64,000 nt of DNA from UBA4416 sp040389965. GTDB lineage: Bacteria; Bacteroidota; Bacteroidia; B-17B0; Aurantibacillaceae. The translations under genes were made by a program, and so were the position numbers. Where the stretch lies: assembly GCA_040389965.1 (NCBI GenBank), contig JAZJZF010000036.1:22636-86635 (forward strand), given 5' to 3'. Each line of letters begins with the position of its first letter. Within the stretch, counting starts at the first letter, position 1. Under the pieces are notes generated by a model that did not search any database, was not told where the DNA came from, and saw only the letters and a list, made by a program, of their open reading frames with translations. This document shows, piece by piece, positions 1 through 9,236 of the stretch.

Positions 1-2058
1 GTATTTTACAGAGATTTCAGGGTAGCGGATCTTTTAAATACAAAATTTGCGACGGCCTCCGACATTATTTCTAAAATAGCTTCCTTACCCGATTTCCCGA
101 AAGAAGATATTCTATTGGAGGACATGCAGGGTAACGATAAAAAACCCGAAGACCTTATTGATTTATTAGTAGATAATGCTAAAACATTTTATGTAGGCTC
201 ATTGGTAAAACGGATCTGGAGCGGCTTAAATATTCCCGTACATAGCACTCTCCCAAGTCAGCAGCCATTAGGCGGTTTTTCGGATCTTAGTAATAAAGGT
301 GATTTCGATAAACTCTTATTATCTGAATTTGCAAATGACGACCTATTGTTTTTATCGAGGCTAGCTAATAACGAAGCACTTTTTATTCAGAGAGAAATTC
401 CACCCAGCACCAATAAGCTTGAAAGAATTATCTTAATGGATGTCTCTTTAAAAAACTGGGGCACGCCAAAAACGGTTGCTTTTGCAACCCTGTTAGCCAT
501 AGCCAAACATCCTAAAACCACCATTGCCTGCAAGGCTTACGCCATAGGAAACAGCTACGATCCCGTTTATATTGACTCTATTGACACAGTTATTGACGGT
601 TTACAGTTACTGGAAGGAAGTCTGCACCCCGCCAAAGGCCTCACCGAATTTTTCAAAGAGTATCCCTCTCCCGCCAACCGCGAAGTATTTATAATTACAG
701 AAGCATCAACTCTTAAGCAAAATGAAATGCTTAAGGCCATGTACGATTTCCAACCGCTGATCAATTATGTGATCTATACCGACAATGAGGGGAATATTGA
801 CGTATACAAAAAACAACAGAATAGCAAAAAACATTTACAGCACATTAAACTTCCTCTCGAATCACTATGGCAAAAAAGTGCTGCTCCACGCAAAGTACCC
901 GAGCGGAAAAACTCTACAACCACTGATTTTCCAATACTATCCAAACCATCGTTAAATACAAAAAAAATACTGTCAGCTTCAGATGGAAACATTTTTCAGG
1001 TAACAGGCGATAAATTATTATTACGCTTTTACGATCGAACGTATAAATACAACGAAAAAGGCTGGGAGATTCTTCATGCCAATTTACCTGTAATATCAGG
1101 CGATTTTGAAATTGGTCTCCTTAAGAACGGCGACTATATGCTCCTCATGTTCAATCCTCAGAACCGGGTGATAACGCTGCTTAATATTAATACCGCTTCT
1201 GTACAAAGCTTTCCTTTTAACCAGTGGAAATCCGTAAACGACGGCTTTATTTTTATGGCTAACGCCTTTTATTACAAACACCACGAAGGCTATTTACGTA
1301 TTACACCGGAAGGCGTGGTAGAAGATATAAAATTAGGATCATACGAAAATAGCGAGTTTAAAAAGAGAAAAGGAGAACTGGCCGAGCTGGCAAAAAAACC
1401 GTTTTGGTCAGGTGTTGTTCTTAAAAACATTAACACCGTATACATCAATGATAAAAATAATCTTGTACTCAATGTGCATGAACTAACCATTAATACAGGC
1501 TTTCATATTAAGCTTGGCGGATCGTTCAATTATGTAAAAAGAGAAGAGGCTACGAGAACAGAGAAAAATGAGTTTACATTTCCTGATGGTAGTGTTATAG
1601 AAGTGCTAAGACACGGCATGATTGTTTTAAAAAGCAGTAACGCCGATGTTCCTTACATTTACATTCCTACCTTAATCGATGCCTCTTTAGGAGTAGCTAC
1701 TCAAAATGCCTTTGCAGGGAATGCTTATTTCGCTAAAGAACCACAATACAATATTACACTTGTATCAGCCGGCGAAAAAAGACTCGATATTATTAAACGT
1801 GTAAAAGATATCAGCGAGCTGGATTTGAGGGAAGTTAATGATATGGTAAGTTCAGCACCCGGTACCATTTTTAAAAACATGGCAGAAAAAAAAGCGTGGG
1901 AGATAAAAAAAGAACTGGAAGAGGCCGGAGCAGTTGTTGAACTTCATAAATTACCTTCAGATATAAATTCACAAATCACATTAAGTGCTACTTCATTTTT
2001 TGAATACTATGTACAACCCTTTATAAAAAACATTTTGCTACATGGAACTAAACATTAA
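1..2058 (+). CDS. vWA-like / beta-propeller protein with L7/L12-like C-terminal domain (5' partial)
   Basis: The frame is open from base 1, so the true start lies outside the window; 685 residues are visible. Around visible residue 143 is a degenerate von Willebrand A core (ILMDVSLKNWG), without a full MIDAS motif. Residues about 315-500 are strand-rich with repeated GD/NG turns, as in a beta-propeller. Residues about 600-645 (VKDISELDLREVNDMVSSAP, then a KKAWEIKKELEEAGA helix) closely resemble the C-terminal domain of ribosomal protein L7/L12. The set resembles the MoxR-vWA-beta-propeller (bpX) ternary systems predicted by comparative genomics in Bacteroidota; the MoxR ATPase would lie upstream. 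It overlaps the next gene by 17 nt, suggesting translational coupling. No signal peptide can be judged. The domain assignment is moderate and the cellular role unknown. Confidence 0.7.
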   Translation, partial: VFYRDFRVADLLNTKFATASDIISKIASLPDFPKEDILLEDMQGNDKKPEDLIDLLVDNAKTFYVGSLVKRIWSGLNIPVHSTLPSQQPLGGFSDLSNKGDFDKLLLSEFANDDLLFLSRLANNEALFIQREIPPSTNKLERIILMDVSLKNWGTPKTVAFATLLAIAKHPKTTIACKAYAIGNSYDPVYIDSIDTVIDGLQLLEGSLHPAKGLTEFFKEYPSPANREVFIITEASTLKQNEMLKAMYDFQPLINYVIYTDNEGNIDVYKKQQNSKKHLQHIKLPLESLWQKSAAPRKVPERKNSTTTDFPILSKPSLNTKKILSASDGNIFQVTGDKLLLRFYDRTYKYNEKGWEILHANLPVISGDFEIGLLKNGDYMLLMFNPQNRVITLLNINTASVQSFPFNQWKSVNDGFIFMANAFYYKHHEGYLRITPEGVVEDIKLGSYENSEFKKRKGELAELAKKPFWSGVVLKNINTVYINDKNNLVLNVHELTINTGFHIKLGGSFNYVKREEATRTEKNEFTFPDGSVIEVLRHGMIVLKSSNADVPYIYIPTLIDASLGVATQNAFAGNAYFAKEPQYNITLVSAGEKRLDIIKRVKDISELDLREVNDMVSSAPGTIFKNMAEKKAWEIKKELEEAGAVVELHKLPSDINSQITLSATSFFEYYVQPFIKNILLHGTKH

Positions 2059-3781
2059 ACCTTTTCATAAGAACAGTTTCCCCTTACATGGCATCTTAAT
2101 CAAAGATACTTCCGCTGCTGCGTGGTTAAAGGAAATAAAGATCTTAAATCTGAACTTTAAAGAGATCAGCATCTATCCTTTGCCAGGCACTATTGCTAAT
2201 ACAATATGGGGTTGCCTGGTTATATGCCGACAAAAAACAGACAGCAAGCAGGCCGGTAAACATGAGCTTTGCCAGATGGTAATGCCCGGACTTTTTATTC
2301 CTGAAAAATCAACATTGTACCCTTTATTAAGCATTCATGAAATTGAAAAGTTGTTTCCTGCCAACATCCATATTTTTCATCCCGAATTTGGATTAGTGGA
2401 GCTGACAGAAGAGTTAAATTTAGAAGCCCTGATCGAAGAACCTGTTTTAAAATCATACCATGTTACCAAACCCGATAAACCGGTGTTTATCCCTAAACGT
2501 ATCCGTAGTTTTCAGGTAAAAGCATTAACCCCCGAAGAGGTTTTAAAGAACATGGAGGAAAGCCTGTTCCCTCAGCACGAAGCCATGCCGGATGAGGAGT
2601 TGAGCGGTTTTGAAAAAGCCAAACTTGCTTTTTATAAAATGTTGTTCACTAAAAATAAAACAGATGGGAAAGAAGGAACGGATGAAACAAAGGGTATAAA
2701 TAGTACAGATAAAACCGGATTTGGAAAAGCCATAGAATCATTACTGAATGCTATTACCCCGAAGAATAGTAAACTTGGCGATAAGATCCGGCAGGACTTT
2801 GAAGACCTGGAAAGAAGAAATCAAAAACAGATAGATAAATTAATGGATCTGTTTAAGAACAATCCTGAAGAAGCGCTAAAGTATGCCATTCCATTGGATG
2901 AAACAGGTGGCGTACGTGGCGGAGAAAAAATGCAACTCGATCTTTCGAAACGCTGGTCAGATTTTTCGTTATTGAATCATACATCAGGCTCCGGTTCAGG
3001 CTCTATTGATCTGGGAGACCATTACTATCAACTTCAAAAACAATATACCGAAACAGCGGAGGAACTGGTAAAGAAAAAAGAATACCACAAAGCGGCTTTC
3101 GTATATATGAAATTGCTTAAAAACACAACTATGGCGGCTTTAACCCTTGAAAACGGAAGCCACTACCAGGAGGCAGCTACTATTTATTTAAAGCATGCCG
3201 GAAATAAAGCCAAAGCAGCCGAGTGTTATGAAAAAGGAAAAATGACCATTGAAGCCATTGACCTGTATAAAGAATTAAATCAGGACGAAAAAGTAGGCGA
3301 CCTTTATGTAACCATTAACAAAAGAAAGGAAGCTGATGTGTATTTTGAAAAAGTAGTAGATACTTATAAAACAAAAGACCAATACCTTAAAGCTTCTTTA
3401 GTGTATAAACATAAAATGAATAACGAGCCGGGAAGTCAATCCTTACTGTTAGAAGGCTGGAGAAATCATAAAGATGCTTTTACCTGCCTGAATAATTATT
3501 TCAGTAACATTGGCGATGTAAAAACATTAAAAAATGAAATCAACACTATTTACAGAAATGATTTAAGCGACCACAACAGCGAAACATTTTTGCAGGTAAT
3601 AAAACATGAGTACAATAAAAAGAACGAGCTCTCCGAATCTATACAAGATATGGCTTATGAGATCATAGCTGCACAAATCCCCTACAATCCGGCGATAGTA
3701 AGCGAAATAAAAGAGTTTAATAAACCTGATAAGGAACTGGTAAAAGACGCCCTAAGATTCAGGAATAAAAGAAAGAAGTAA
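2042..3781 (+). CDS. TPR-like accessory protein of the vWA/beta-propeller system
   Basis: A 579-residue protein that starts inside the 3' end of the preceding gene (17 nt overlap), so the two are probably translated together. No signal peptide is seen, so it is probably cytoplasmic. Residues 1-190 form an unrecognised domain, followed by a charged, low-complexity linker (about 200-330). From about residue 335 there are helical repeats typical of TPR or alpha-solenoid arrays (YHKAAFVYMKLLKN, YQEAATIYLKHAGN, KAAECYEKGKMTIEAIDLYK). Such helical repeat proteins commonly accompany MoxR-vWA-beta-propeller loci as scaffolds. The pairing with the upstream gene supports a joint role, but no enzymatic motif is visible. 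Real gene with high confidence; function inferred from context only. Confidence 0.75.
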   Translation: MELNIKPFHKNSFPLHGILIKDTSAAAWLKEIKILNLNFKEISIYPLPGTIANTIWGCLVICRQKTDSKQAGKHELCQMVMPGLFIPEKSTLYPLLSIHEIEKLFPANIHIFHPEFGLVELTEELNLEALIEEPVLKSYHVTKPDKPVFIPKRIRSFQVKALTPEEVLKNMEESLFPQHEAMPDEELSGFEKAKLAFYKMLFTKNKTDGKEGTDETKGINSTDKTGFGKAIESLLNAITPKNSKLGDKIRQDFEDLERRNQKQIDKLMDLFKNNPEEALKYAIPLDETGGVRGGEKMQLDLSKRWSDFSLLNHTSGSGSGSIDLGDHYYQLQKQYTETAEELVKKKEYHKAAFVYMKLLKNTTMAALTLENGSHYQEAATIYLKHAGNKAKAAECYEKGKMTIEAIDLYKELNQDEKVGDLYVTINKRKEADVYFEKVVDTYKTKDQYLKASLVYKHKMNNEPGSQSLLLEGWRNHKDAFTCLNNYFSNIGDVKTLKNEINTIYRNDLSDHNSETFLQVIKHEYNKKNELSESIQDMAYEIIAAQIPYNPAIVSEIKEFNKPDKELVKDALRFRNKRKK

Positions 3782-3838
3782 ACTATACAGATAATAACTC
3801 TGTTAAAAATACACAAAGACTCCATTCCGTACTTTATT

Positions 3839-4126
3839 ATGAGCTACATCCGTTTTTATGTAGCTACCTTTACTGAAAAGGTTTACAGAGATATGGAACT
3901 CAGAGCAGGGGGAAAAACAGCAAGGATAGGATTATTTAATAAATCACATTTAAAAATAATACTGCTTTCAGGTGCTTTAGACCTTATATTAAAAGATAAA
4001 GAAGAAATTTTAACAAAAACCTATTACGATAATGCCGGAGTATGTTTTGACGGAGAAACTTCAAACTATTTATCCTTTCAATTTGAGTCGCTAAAGGGAG
4101 CAAAGTTTGAATACGAGCTCTTTTGA
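3839..4126 (+). CDS. Small hypothetical protein
   Basis: A 95-residue protein 57 nt downstream of the TPR-like gene and on the same strand, possibly the last gene of that unit. It reads MSYIRFYVATFTEKVYRD, then a hydrophobic stretch (LKIILLSGALDLIL, about residues 38-51) and a beta-rich, acidic C-terminus. No signal peptide and no family recognised. The composition matches neighbouring genes and there is no overlapping alternative frame, so it is likely coding. It is convergent with the next gene, with only 16 bases between them. Confidence 0.5.
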   Translation: MSYIRFYVATFTEKVYRDMELRAGGKTARIGLFNKSHLKIILLSGALDLILKDKEEILTKTYYDNAGVCFDGETSNYLSFQFESLKGAKFEYELF

Positions 4127-4142
4127 TGACATAAACAGAAAT

Positions 4143-4775
4143 CTACCCGTTTCCAAGATCAAATACGTAGGCTTTTTCAATCCTTTCAAGAAGCCTGTTA
4201 CTTTGCTCGGAGGTAATAACATGGCTGTTAACCATAGCCATTACTTTGCCTAAAAACAGTTGCTTCCAGTTTTTTTTATCTAAAAAATAATACCCTTTCA
4301 TTTCATTAAGTTCCAGCCTAAATTTAAGGTATTTATTTTTGTCAATTAATTTTATGCCGGACAATAGCTCAAGCATATCTTCTATATTTTTATCAATAAG
4401 CTGGCGTTCCCGTTTTTTAAAATAAGCAAAGGGCAGATCTTTCTCCTGGTAATCGATCTCATTTTGAAGGTAGAATAATACCACTTTATAAAATTTACTG
4501 AAACGACACTGATCCTGGTTTGTTAAGGAACAATGTACAAGGTGCCGCTCATAATTTGTATTAATAACAACTTTTATTCTTTCCAAAAAAACAATGCAAT
4601 GTATGTTTTTTTTATAGTTAAGCATTGCCTTATTACAAAGCACTATAAACTCCTTATACTCGTCACAACTTTTCACGACATGATTCATAAAATCATCTGC
4701 CTGCTGCTGTATCACATTTTTTTTCACGATAGAGGTAATTTTGATTTCTGTAAATTCCGTTGTTATTACATCCAT
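4143..4775 (-). CDS. Hypothetical protein, 210 aa
   Basis: A lysine-rich, predominantly helical cytoplasmic protein without signal peptide or membrane segment. I recognise no family. The middle (about residues 110-150) is charged (KKRERQLIDKNIEDMLELL) and the C-terminus is helical. It sits directly downstream of a stand-alone LytTR regulator on the same strand (73 nt gap), so the two may be one transcript. A 92-codon frame on the opposite strand over the same bases is a shadow. Confidence 0.55.
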   Translation of the reverse strand: MDVITTEFTEIKITSIVKKNVIQQQADDFMNHVVKSCDEYKEFIVLCNKAMLNYKKNIHCIVFLERIKVVINTNYERHLVHCSLTNQDQCRFSKFYKVVLFYLQNEIDYQEKDLPFAYFKKRERQLIDKNIEDMLELLSGIKLIDKNKYLKFRLELNEMKGYYFLDKKNWKQLFLGKVMAMVNSHVITSEQSNRLLERIEKAYVFDLGNG

Positions 4776-4848
4776 AGGAGAAAAGTGTTTATTTTTAAAT
4801 CCTGCCGGTAATATTTAAAAAAATCGGGTATTAGTCTTTTGATAACAA

Positions 4849-5271
4849 CTATTTATTATTAGGATTAACAAAATATTTTGCGATACACTCTTTATAGGAA
4901 AGGCCTAAAGCAAGACTGACATCATTTTTAAGGTTTACCTGTTTTTTATTGACATCTACAAAGTCGATCCATTTTACATTTACAATATAAGCGCGGTGTA
5001 TTCTTTCAAAACCAACAGGTAATATACATTGCACTTTATACAATGGGCTTTTGCATACCATATAATCCCCATTGGTAAAAAACAAGACTGATATTTTTTC
5101 GCGCGCTTCAATATAAATCACATTACTAAAATCAATCTTGACCCATTTTTGAGTCTCGAGTTTAAGAAATGCTGTGCTTCTGCTTTTAATAACGCCCATT
5201 CTTAATGCTGAATTAACAGGCTTAACAGATTCCTGTTCTTCTGTTTTTTTTACGATTACTGCTGTTTCCAT
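4849..5271 (-). CDS. Stand-alone LytTR-domain DNA-binding protein
   Basis: 140 residues. Residues about 40-135 form a LytTR DNA-binding domain: VIYIEAREKISVLFFTNGDY, then FERIHRAYIVNVKWIDFVDV, the same pattern as in the two full response regulators at 11371 and 15643 (LRVHKTHLVN and FRVHKSYLIN there). There is no receiver domain; the N-terminal 40 residues are a polar extension. LytTR proteins bind direct-repeat promoter sites. Without a receiver it must be controlled by abundance or a partner. It is divergent from nothing close and lies upstream of the 210-aa hypothetical gene. Confidence 0.8.
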   Translation of the reverse strand: METAVIVKKTEEQESVKPVNSALRMGVIKSRSTAFLKLETQKWVKIDFSNVIYIEAREKISVLFFTNGDYMVCKSPLYKVQCILPVGFERIHRAYIVNVKWIDFVDVNKKQVNLKNDVSLALGLSYKECIAKYFVNPNNK

Positions 5272-5353
5272 ATTACTTTGTTCTTATTTTTGGTACTACT
5301 AATTTTATTACTGTACTATCTTTTTTCTATTTCCAAAACGTCTTTATATTCAT

Positions 5354-5957
5354 TTAGTAGCTTTGCTTTATATTAAGTCTAAAAAAACTGGTATTATCCC
5401 AGGCAAATTCTTTGTTAAGCACCATGGTTCTCTTTATTGGTAGTGTATACAAGTTCCGTTTTACTTTGGTATGCAGGTGCAAAATCGCTCTCAGAACTAT
5501 TAACCCCTTCAAGAGGTTTAATACTATACTTCGGGGAATCCTGCTTGATCGTTTCAGTATAGTTGGATCCGGCTTTATAATAACGTTTAGCTACAGTATT
5601 AATGTTCGAATAATCGTAAAATTTACGCATAACATCTTCTGCTTGCTTGTATTTGCCATTGTTCAGAAGGGTTTGAGCGTAGTTATAATAGTTGATAGGT
5701 TGAATATCAGTTTGTTGACTCGGTTGTTGATAATACGTTTCGGCTTTTTGCGGGATGTTTAGTTTACTATAACTTTGCGCTGCTTTACGAATGTTTTCGC
5801 TACTTGCATCTTTTTTGCCTGCTAATTCAGCATACATAGGAGCGCGTTTTTCATAAGCCGGCAGGTTATAATACTTGTCTGTTATGGTTTGTTTAAGACT
5901 TTGACCATAGTCCCACAGCCCTGACAGCAAACTAAGTGTTAGTAAGATATATTTCAT
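5354..5957 (-). pseudogene. Truncated, frameshifted OmpA/TPR/PD40-type T9SS partner
   Basis: The open frame (5415-5957, 180 aa) has a signal peptide (MKYILLTLSLLSGLWDYGQ), TPR-like repeats (YYNYAQTLLNNGKYKQAEDV) and the beginning of a PD40-type region (SDFAPAYQSKTELVYTTNKE), where it stops. Immediately after the stop, shifted by one base, translation continues as KEFAWDNTSFF (to 5354), which from memory resembles the next motif of this family (FAWDNTPF-like). The intact relative at 18598 is 655 aa with a C-terminal OmpA domain; here the remaining two thirds are absent. It lies just downstream of a gutted PorP/SprF gene, the same order as the intact pair at 18.6-21.5 kb, so this is a decayed second copy. 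An expressed short protein cannot be excluded. Confidence 0.7.
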
Positions 5958-6078
5958 AGGTCGGATATTTTCTCTTGAGGTACTTCTGGTTTATTTTATT
6001 ACTAAATGTGTTTGGTAATGTTTTGTTTTTGTCTGTTGTTATGGGATGGAGCTTGTCTTTTAATCTTGGGGGGGTTGA

Positions 6079-6315
6079 TTAAAAGAACCTGAACATTTTA
6101 AATGTTTTTTGTTTTTTGTTCAGGTCAAAGCCCGGCATGATCTCATGGCTGCCGCTGTTATAGTTTCGGAGTTTGGTAAGAGTATAATCGTAGGCATAGC
6201 CAAGAGTAAGATAATCATTCAGGTAAAACATGTACATACTATATTGTGCCTCCTGCTGGCTATAGCTTTTTGTATATATTGTCAACACTAATATCAACAG
6301 CCCAACCTTCTTCAT
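6079..6315 (-). pseudogene. PorP/SprF remnant with large internal deletion
   Basis: About 78 residues from MKKVGLL. The N-terminus is a signal peptide followed by QQEAQYSMYMF, like the mature start of PorP/SprF proteins (intact copy at 20576: NQFNLSQYMLY). This is joined in frame to a C-terminal PorP signature (LGYAYDYTLTKLRNYNSGSH), almost the same as in the intact copy (LGYSYDYALSALRKYNSGSH). Roughly 220 central residues of the beta-barrel are missing, so it cannot form the normal outer-membrane protein. An upstream ATG at 6336 is possible, but MKK starts the signal peptide better. It sits 121 nt before the truncated OmpA-type gene. Confidence 0.75.
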
Positions 6316-6336
6316 TCTATTATTGTTCAATATCAT

Positions 6337-6834
6337 TTTACTTCTTTGGGTTAGGATCAGGGCTAACTTCTATACCTGATTCTATATTTATGTCTTATTT
6401 AAAAATTTAACCCGCTATATAGAATCAAAATTAGTTCCAATAATGCCATCTAAGTCGTTTTTTATTCTCATATATGATTAACTAAGATTTAAGTGCTATA
6501 ATCTATTAATTATCAAACTTTATCGTTAGTTCATATTTAGTATACATAGAATCTGGTACTAACATCATTTGTATATACTATAAATGTGGCACGGGATTTG
6601 GGCTAATTCTAATTAGCAATATAAGGCTCAAACCAGAGAGGTTTTGGACTTTGTTTACGTTTTATATTTTACGATTTTCACTCTTTATTTGCATCTTAGA
6701 TGCGCCAGGCAGGCAGGTTGCAATTATTCTTAGAATAAGGCAGTAATTAAGCTGTAGGCCATTATTACAGAATGTTTTCTGACGTTTGCCCTTACAATTA
6801 ATTTCTTCCAATTTTGGGAATTGAATACCTTAAA
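6337..6834. other. Non-coding stretch, about 500 bp
   Basis: AT-rich sequence between the porP remnant and the first kinase gene. I see no open frame with protein-like character, no strong hairpin and no RNA gene. It probably holds the promoter of the porP remnant (minus strand) and decayed sequence. Confidence 0.4.
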
Positions 6835-9159
6835 TTAATCCAATGGAATTTTTATGGTGGCAATCGTGCCTCTTTCTAAAGGGTCTGTTTCTTTTCTATT
6901 CTTAATGTCAAAAAAAGAATTAGGAATGACAGAAATACGCTCTTTCAGGTTCGACAGACCCATAGATCGATAACCGGGTTTATTTATCCGGCTTGTATCA
7001 ATACCTACTCCGTTATCGGTAACTGTAATGACAAGAAAATGGTTTTCATAGGTTATCTGCACTTTTATGATACCTATGGTATCGTCAGGCAACATTAAAA
7101 TGCCATGAATAATAGAATTCTCTAATAATGGCTGAATAACCATATTTGGAAGTTTGCTTTTTAGATCTACCTTTTCATTAACGTCTATAGTATATTGAAG
7201 TTTATCGCCGCAGCGAAGTTTTTCCAGCTCGAGGTAGGCATTAAGCCTATTCACTTCTTCTTCAAGGCTAATGTATTTTTCGCCGGCATGGTTGAGTGTT
7301 ATTCTTATTAACCGGGCAAATTTCGCAATATAATCTGAGGCCAAAAATGGATTACTCCTGCTCACATAGCCTTGTATGGCCCCTAATGTATTAAATATAA
7401 ACTGTGGGTTAACAGCAGCGTTAAGAGCCTCGAGTCGCAAATCTTCAAGTTTCTGTTGCATGGCTACACGCGCATTTGCTTTTTCAACTTCAAACTCATT
7501 TTTTAATTTTAATATTTTTAACTGTCTATTTTTATTCGCAACAATAATAAATACAAAAATGACCAATACAATCGCTATTAATGAGATGGTATAGATGAAG
7601 GCCATTTTTTGTTCTTCTGCTTCGTTAGTGGCTCGTTCTTTTGCTTCTTTTTTATCAAAGTCGTACTCCATTTGCTGCTGCATTACCTTTCTCGTATTTT
7701 CTTCGTTAATGAGGCTGTCATTTGCAGCCATATACTTTTCATAGTACTCCAATGCCCGTTTATCGCGGCCGGTAGCACCATATATAGCACTCAGGTATTT
7801 ATTAGCATCTCTTATATTACTTAAAACATCCAACTCTGTAGCCATAGATAATGCTTTAAGCCCGTATTTTTCTGCTTCGGAATATTTTTTAAGATTCATA
7901 TATAATTCACACAAAGAAATATTGCAACCTACAATACTTGCCATGCTTCCTGTTTCTTCATAGAGCTTAAGACTGGCTTCATAATTTTTAAGCGCCTCAG
8001 GTATGTTATTCATCTTAAAGTAGGTTTCCCCAATGTTATAGTACGATTCTGCAATACCAATTTTATCTTCTATCTCTTTACGGAGGTTTAACGCAACGGT
8101 GTGTTTTTTAAGGGCTTCATCATATTTTTTATCATTAAAGTAAATACAGGCTATATTATCATAGGTATCCCCCATTCCTTCTTTATCATTCAACTCTTCA
8201 TATATTTTCGCAGATCTTATATAATTTTTTAATGCTTCTTTCTTATTTCCCATTTCATCATCAATAATTCCTATATTATTATATACAATTGCCAGATGAA
8301 GCCGATCATGAAGGTTTTCGTACGTTTTTAAAACTTTAAGGTATTTTTGAAGTGCTTCGGGATAATTGCCTTGCGCGGTATAAATAATTCCAATATTTAT
8401 ATTTAATTCTGCTACCTGCACTTTGCCATCTACTTTCTCACTAATATTTACAGCAATAAGATTGTTTTTAATAGCCTCTTTATAATTGCCCTGATAAAAA
8501 TAAATATTAGCAATGTTACTATAACAGGCCGAAAGGCCGGCACTGTATCCAAGTTGCTCATTAATTTTTAAAGCCATTACATGCATTTTAAGTGCTCCTG
8601 GATAGTCTCCCTGAAATTCATATACTAAGCCAATATTATTATAGGCATTAGCAAGTCCTTGTTTATCATCAATACTTTTATACAGTTTTAATGCTGCTAA
8701 AAAATATTTAAGTCCTTCGGAGTAATTATTCATGTAGCAATGTACAGTACCGAGGTAATTATACGTTTGGGCAATATTTTTTTTATTGTTGATCGCTTTC
8801 CATAATACCAAAGAGGTGTTATGTGCTTCTTTAGCCTTAACATAGTTGCCCTGACCTAAATACACAACGCCCATATTGTTATAGGCATTCCCCTCTCCTT
8901 CTATATAGGCAGGAATAAGCAGTTTGGATGTTTTCAGGGCTTCGGTAGCATATGTCCATGCTGTGTCTTTATCCCCTTTTTTACTATATAGTTTACTTAA
9001 ATTATTTAAGGCATTTACCTTTATAGTATCTTTTGCGGCTTTTTGCACTAATTGCTTAAGCGTATAGATTTGACTGGCTTGTGAATATGCACTAACGGCT
9101 ACAAAGTGCAACAGGAGTACGACGATCGTTCGGAATTTTATGCTCATGATACCATTCAA
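6835..9159 (-). CDS. TPR-containing LytS-type sensor kinase lacking the phospho-acceptor His
   Basis: 774 residues: signal peptide (MSIKFRTIVVLLLHFVAVSA; a start at 9147 is equally possible), about ten tetratricopeptide repeats (roughly residues 40-480), one membrane segment (MAFIYTISLIAIVLVIFVFI, about 530-552), a LytS-type His_kinase domain and a C-terminal GHKL ATPase (NMVIQPLLENSIIHGIL, TDNGVGID). The phospho-acceptor box, normally NPHFxFN, reads NPQFIFN: codon CAG at 7402-7404 gives Gln586. The ATPase boxes look intact. The next gene is a close paralogue with a normal NPHFIFN. It may therefore be a heterodimer partner or a phosphatase/regulatory pseudokinase. The periplasmic TPR domain probably binds protein partners. 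Confidence 0.85.
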   Translation of the reverse strand: MNGIMSIKFRTIVVLLLHFVAVSAYSQASQIYTLKQLVQKAAKDTIKVNALNNLSKLYSKKGDKDTAWTYATEALKTSKLLIPAYIEGEGNAYNNMGVVYLGQGNYVKAKEAHNTSLVLWKAINNKKNIAQTYNYLGTVHCYMNNYSEGLKYFLAALKLYKSIDDKQGLANAYNNIGLVYEFQGDYPGALKMHVMALKINEQLGYSAGLSACYSNIANIYFYQGNYKEAIKNNLIAVNISEKVDGKVQVAELNINIGIIYTAQGNYPEALQKYLKVLKTYENLHDRLHLAIVYNNIGIIDDEMGNKKEALKNYIRSAKIYEELNDKEGMGDTYDNIACIYFNDKKYDEALKKHTVALNLRKEIEDKIGIAESYYNIGETYFKMNNIPEALKNYEASLKLYEETGSMASIVGCNISLCELYMNLKKYSEAEKYGLKALSMATELDVLSNIRDANKYLSAIYGATGRDKRALEYYEKYMAANDSLINEENTRKVMQQQMEYDFDKKEAKERATNEAEEQKMAFIYTISLIAIVLVIFVFIIVANKNRQLKILKLKNEFEVEKANARVAMQQKLEDLRLEALNAAVNPQFIFNTLGAIQGYVSRSNPFLASDYIAKFARLIRITLNHAGEKYISLEEEVNRLNAYLELEKLRCGDKLQYTIDVNEKVDLKSKLPNMVIQPLLENSIIHGILMLPDDTIGIIKVQITYENHFLVITVTDNGVGIDTSRINKPGYRSMGLSNLKERISVIPNSFFDIKNRKETDPLERGTIATIKIPLD

Positions 9160-9236
9160 ATTTTTAGCCGAACTTTTTAATAGCTCACAAATTACGTATA
9201 TTATACTAACTATTTCTTATTTCAAACCTATTAATA

